5,838 nt of DNA from Ga0077527 sp049433545 (GTDB lineage: Bacteria > Pseudomonadota > Gammaproteobacteria > Burkholderiales > SG8-41), in contig JBMTEY010000151.1 in NCBI GenBank assembly GCA_049433545.1, forward strand, positions 1-5,838. The letters run 5' to 3'. Below, in pieces: positions 4,601 to 5,838 of this stretch; position 1 is the first letter of the stretch; every line of letters begins with the position of its first letter. The notes under the pieces are model-generated. The model saw nothing but the letters and a program-made list of their open reading frames with translations. It had not been told where the DNA came from and made no database searches. Both the position numbers and the translations under genes were made by a program.

Positions 4601-5838
4601 TAGTCTTCGGCTGCGCCTGCACGCAAGGCCGTACCAAGCTTGTCGACCAGTTCGTCGATCTGCGCCTTGCTGATGATCAGGGGCGGCGACAGCGCAATGA
4701 TGTCGCCGGTGGTACGGATCAGCGCGCCACTCTCGTAGCATTTCAGGAAGGCATTGAAGGCGCGGGCCCCGGGCGCCCCGGGGCGCGACTCGAGTTCGAT
4801 ACCGGCGACCAGGCCCATGTTGCGCACGTCGATCACATGCGGCAGTTCGCGCAGCGACTGCACCGCCTGTTCGAAGTAGGGTGCGAGTTCCAGCGCCCGC
4901 TGGAACAATCCTTCTTCCTCGTAGGTGTCGAGGCTCGCCAGCGCGGCGGCGGTGGCCAGCGGATGCGCCGAGTAGGTGTAGCCGTGGAACAGTTCGATGC
5001 CAGGCGGCGCATTGTTGATGACGGTTTCGTAGATGCCCCGACGGGCGACAACTGCGCCCATCGGCACCGTGCCGTTGGTCAATCCCTTGGCGATGACCAT
5101 CATGTCCGGCACCACGCCGACCGCGTCGGCGGCAAAGCAGGGGCCGGTGCGGCCGAAGCCGGTGATGACCTCGTCGAATATCAGCAGCAGGCCGTGTTTG
5201 TCGCAGATCTGGCGCAGGCGTTCGAGATACCCTTTGGGCGGCACCAGCACGCCGGTGGACCCTGCCAGCGGCTCGACGATCACGGCGGCGATGTTGCTCG
5301 CATCGTGCAGCGGGATGATGCGGTTCTCCAGTTCCTCGGCGAGATGCGCACCCCACGCCGGCTGGCCGCGGCTGAAAGCGTTTTCCTGCAGGTTGTGGGT
5401 ATGCGCGAGATGGTCGACGCGGAACAGCATGTTGCCGAAAGCCTTGCGGTTGGCCGGTATGCCGCCGACCGAAATGCCGCCGAAGCCGGCGCCGTGATAG
5501 CCGCGCTCACGGCCGATCAGCACGTTGCGTTGCCCTTCGCCACGTGCCCGGTGATAGGCGAGTGCTATCTTCAGCGCGGTATCGACGCCTTCGGATCCGG
5601 AATTGCAGTAGAACACGTGGTCCAGATCCCCGGGCGCCAGTGCGGCCACACGTTCGGCCAGGCGGAAGGCATCGGGATGGCCGATCTGGAACGCCGGGCT
5701 GTAATCCATGCTCGCCACCTGTTGCTGCACCGCCTCGACGATGCGCGGACGGCAGTGGCCGGCATTGACGCACCACAGTCCGGAGGTGCCGTCGAGAATT
5801 TTCCTGCCATCGTCGCTGACATAGTGCATGTCCTTCGC
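4600..5838 (-). CDS. Class III aminotransferase, omega-amino acid:pyruvate type (5' partial)
   Basis: A PLP-dependent fold-type I transaminase that moves the amino group of an omega-amino acid such as beta-alanine, or of an amine, to pyruvate or a similar keto acid; cytoplasmic. Counting from the Met at 5827-5829, it shows DGTSGLWCVNAGH (13-25), the phosphate-binding CNSGSEG (75-81), ERGYHGAGFGGISVGG (108-123), the cofactor aspartate in IFDEVITGFGRTG (Asp219), and the Schiff-base lysine in MVIAKGLTNG (Lys248, nt 5086-5088). The C-terminal IRTTGDIIALSPPLI (371-385) carries the arginine region usual for carboxylate recognition. The frame stays open past that Met to the window edge (AKD before MHY), and AKDMHY is itself a conserved interior phrase, so the true start lies outside, probably 30-40 residues upstream. 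The closest named relatives are beta-alanine:pyruvate aminotransferases, but exact substrates cannot be assigned. It converges on the flavoprotein gene and is not in its operon. Confidence 0.92.
   Translation of the reverse strand, partial: AKDMHYVSDDGRKILDGTSGLWCVNAGHCRPRIVEAVQQQVASMDYSPAFQIGHPDAFRLAERVAALAPGDLDHVFYCNSGSEGVDTALKIALAYHRARGEGQRNVLIGRERGYHGAGFGGISVGGIPANRKAFGNMLFRVDHLAHTHNLQENAFSRGQPAWGAHLAEELENRIIPLHDASNIAAVIVEPLAGSTGVLVPPKGYLERLRQICDKHGLLLIFDEVITGFGRTGPCFAADAVGVVPDMMVIAKGLTNGTVPMGAVVARRGIYETVINNAPPGIELFHGYTYSAHPLATAAALASLDTYEEEGLFQRALELAPYFEQAVQSLRELPHVIDVRNMGLVAGIELESRPGAPGARAFNAFLKCYESGALIRTTGDIIALSPPLIISKAQIDELVDKLGTALRAGAAED

Noticed and set aside
4064..4603. Plus-strand frame of 179 codons overlapping the end of the large gene
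   Set aside because: It is an out-of-frame shadow rich in Arg, His and Gly. The overlapping reading frame holds the conserved [2Fe-2S] cysteines.
4773..4786. 14-bp palindrome GCGCCCCGGGGCGC
   Set aside because: It falls in codons for a Pro/Gly/Ala/Arg-rich surface loop of the aminotransferase, and GC-rich codon choice is enough to explain it.
4550..5356. Second minus-strand frame of 268 codons across the aminotransferase
   Set aside because: It is Arg- and Ala-rich with no motifs, while the other frame carries all the PLP-binding motifs.

Overview
The window looks like ordinary chromosome from a GC-rich proteobacterium, most likely a betaproteobacterium or a relative. The grounds are strong G/C at third codon positions, a NitT/TauT-type ABC ATPase followed by a DUF971 protein, and a very large GltD-like FAD oxidoreductase of a kind I associate with that group. 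There is no rRNA, tRNA, CRISPR array or recognisable transposase. The lineage is an inference from gene content and composition, not from a marker gene.

Layout, left to right. Bases 1-55 do not continue the gene beside them and carry a 10-bp inverted repeat with an A-rich loop. From about 56 to 391 (+) runs the C-terminal part of an ABC transporter ATPase, cut off before its Walker and signature motifs. Twelve bases later a DUF971/GBBH-like N-domain protein (404-721, +) follows, apparently in the same operon; it keeps all four presumed zinc ligands. On the opposite strand, at 733-867, is a 44-codon gene for a single-pass membrane protein, too short for routine ORF calling. Its upstream region (868-971) is shared with the divergent large gene.

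The centre of the window is a 1193-residue flavoprotein (972-4553, +). It joins an uncharacterised helical N-terminal domain (about 1-250), a GltD/NfnB-like half with seven cysteines for two [4Fe-4S] clusters plus FAD and NAD(P) folds (about 255-775), and an NfnA/PyrK-like ferredoxin-reductase half ending in a [2Fe-2S] cysteine motif (about 860-1160). This is essentially both subunits of an Nfn-type NADH/NADPH/ferredoxin transhydrogenase in one chain, with extra modules. It is the most interesting object here; whether it bifurcates electrons cannot be read from the sequence. An AT-rich hairpin at 4565-4600 separates it from a convergent class III aminotransferase (omega-amino acid:pyruvate type), whose N-terminus runs off the right edge.

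The two left plus-strand genes probably work together with an ABC importer whose other genes lie outside the window. The flavoprotein, the small membrane protein and the aminotransferase each appear to be separate transcription units, so the context does not assign the flavoprotein to a pathway.
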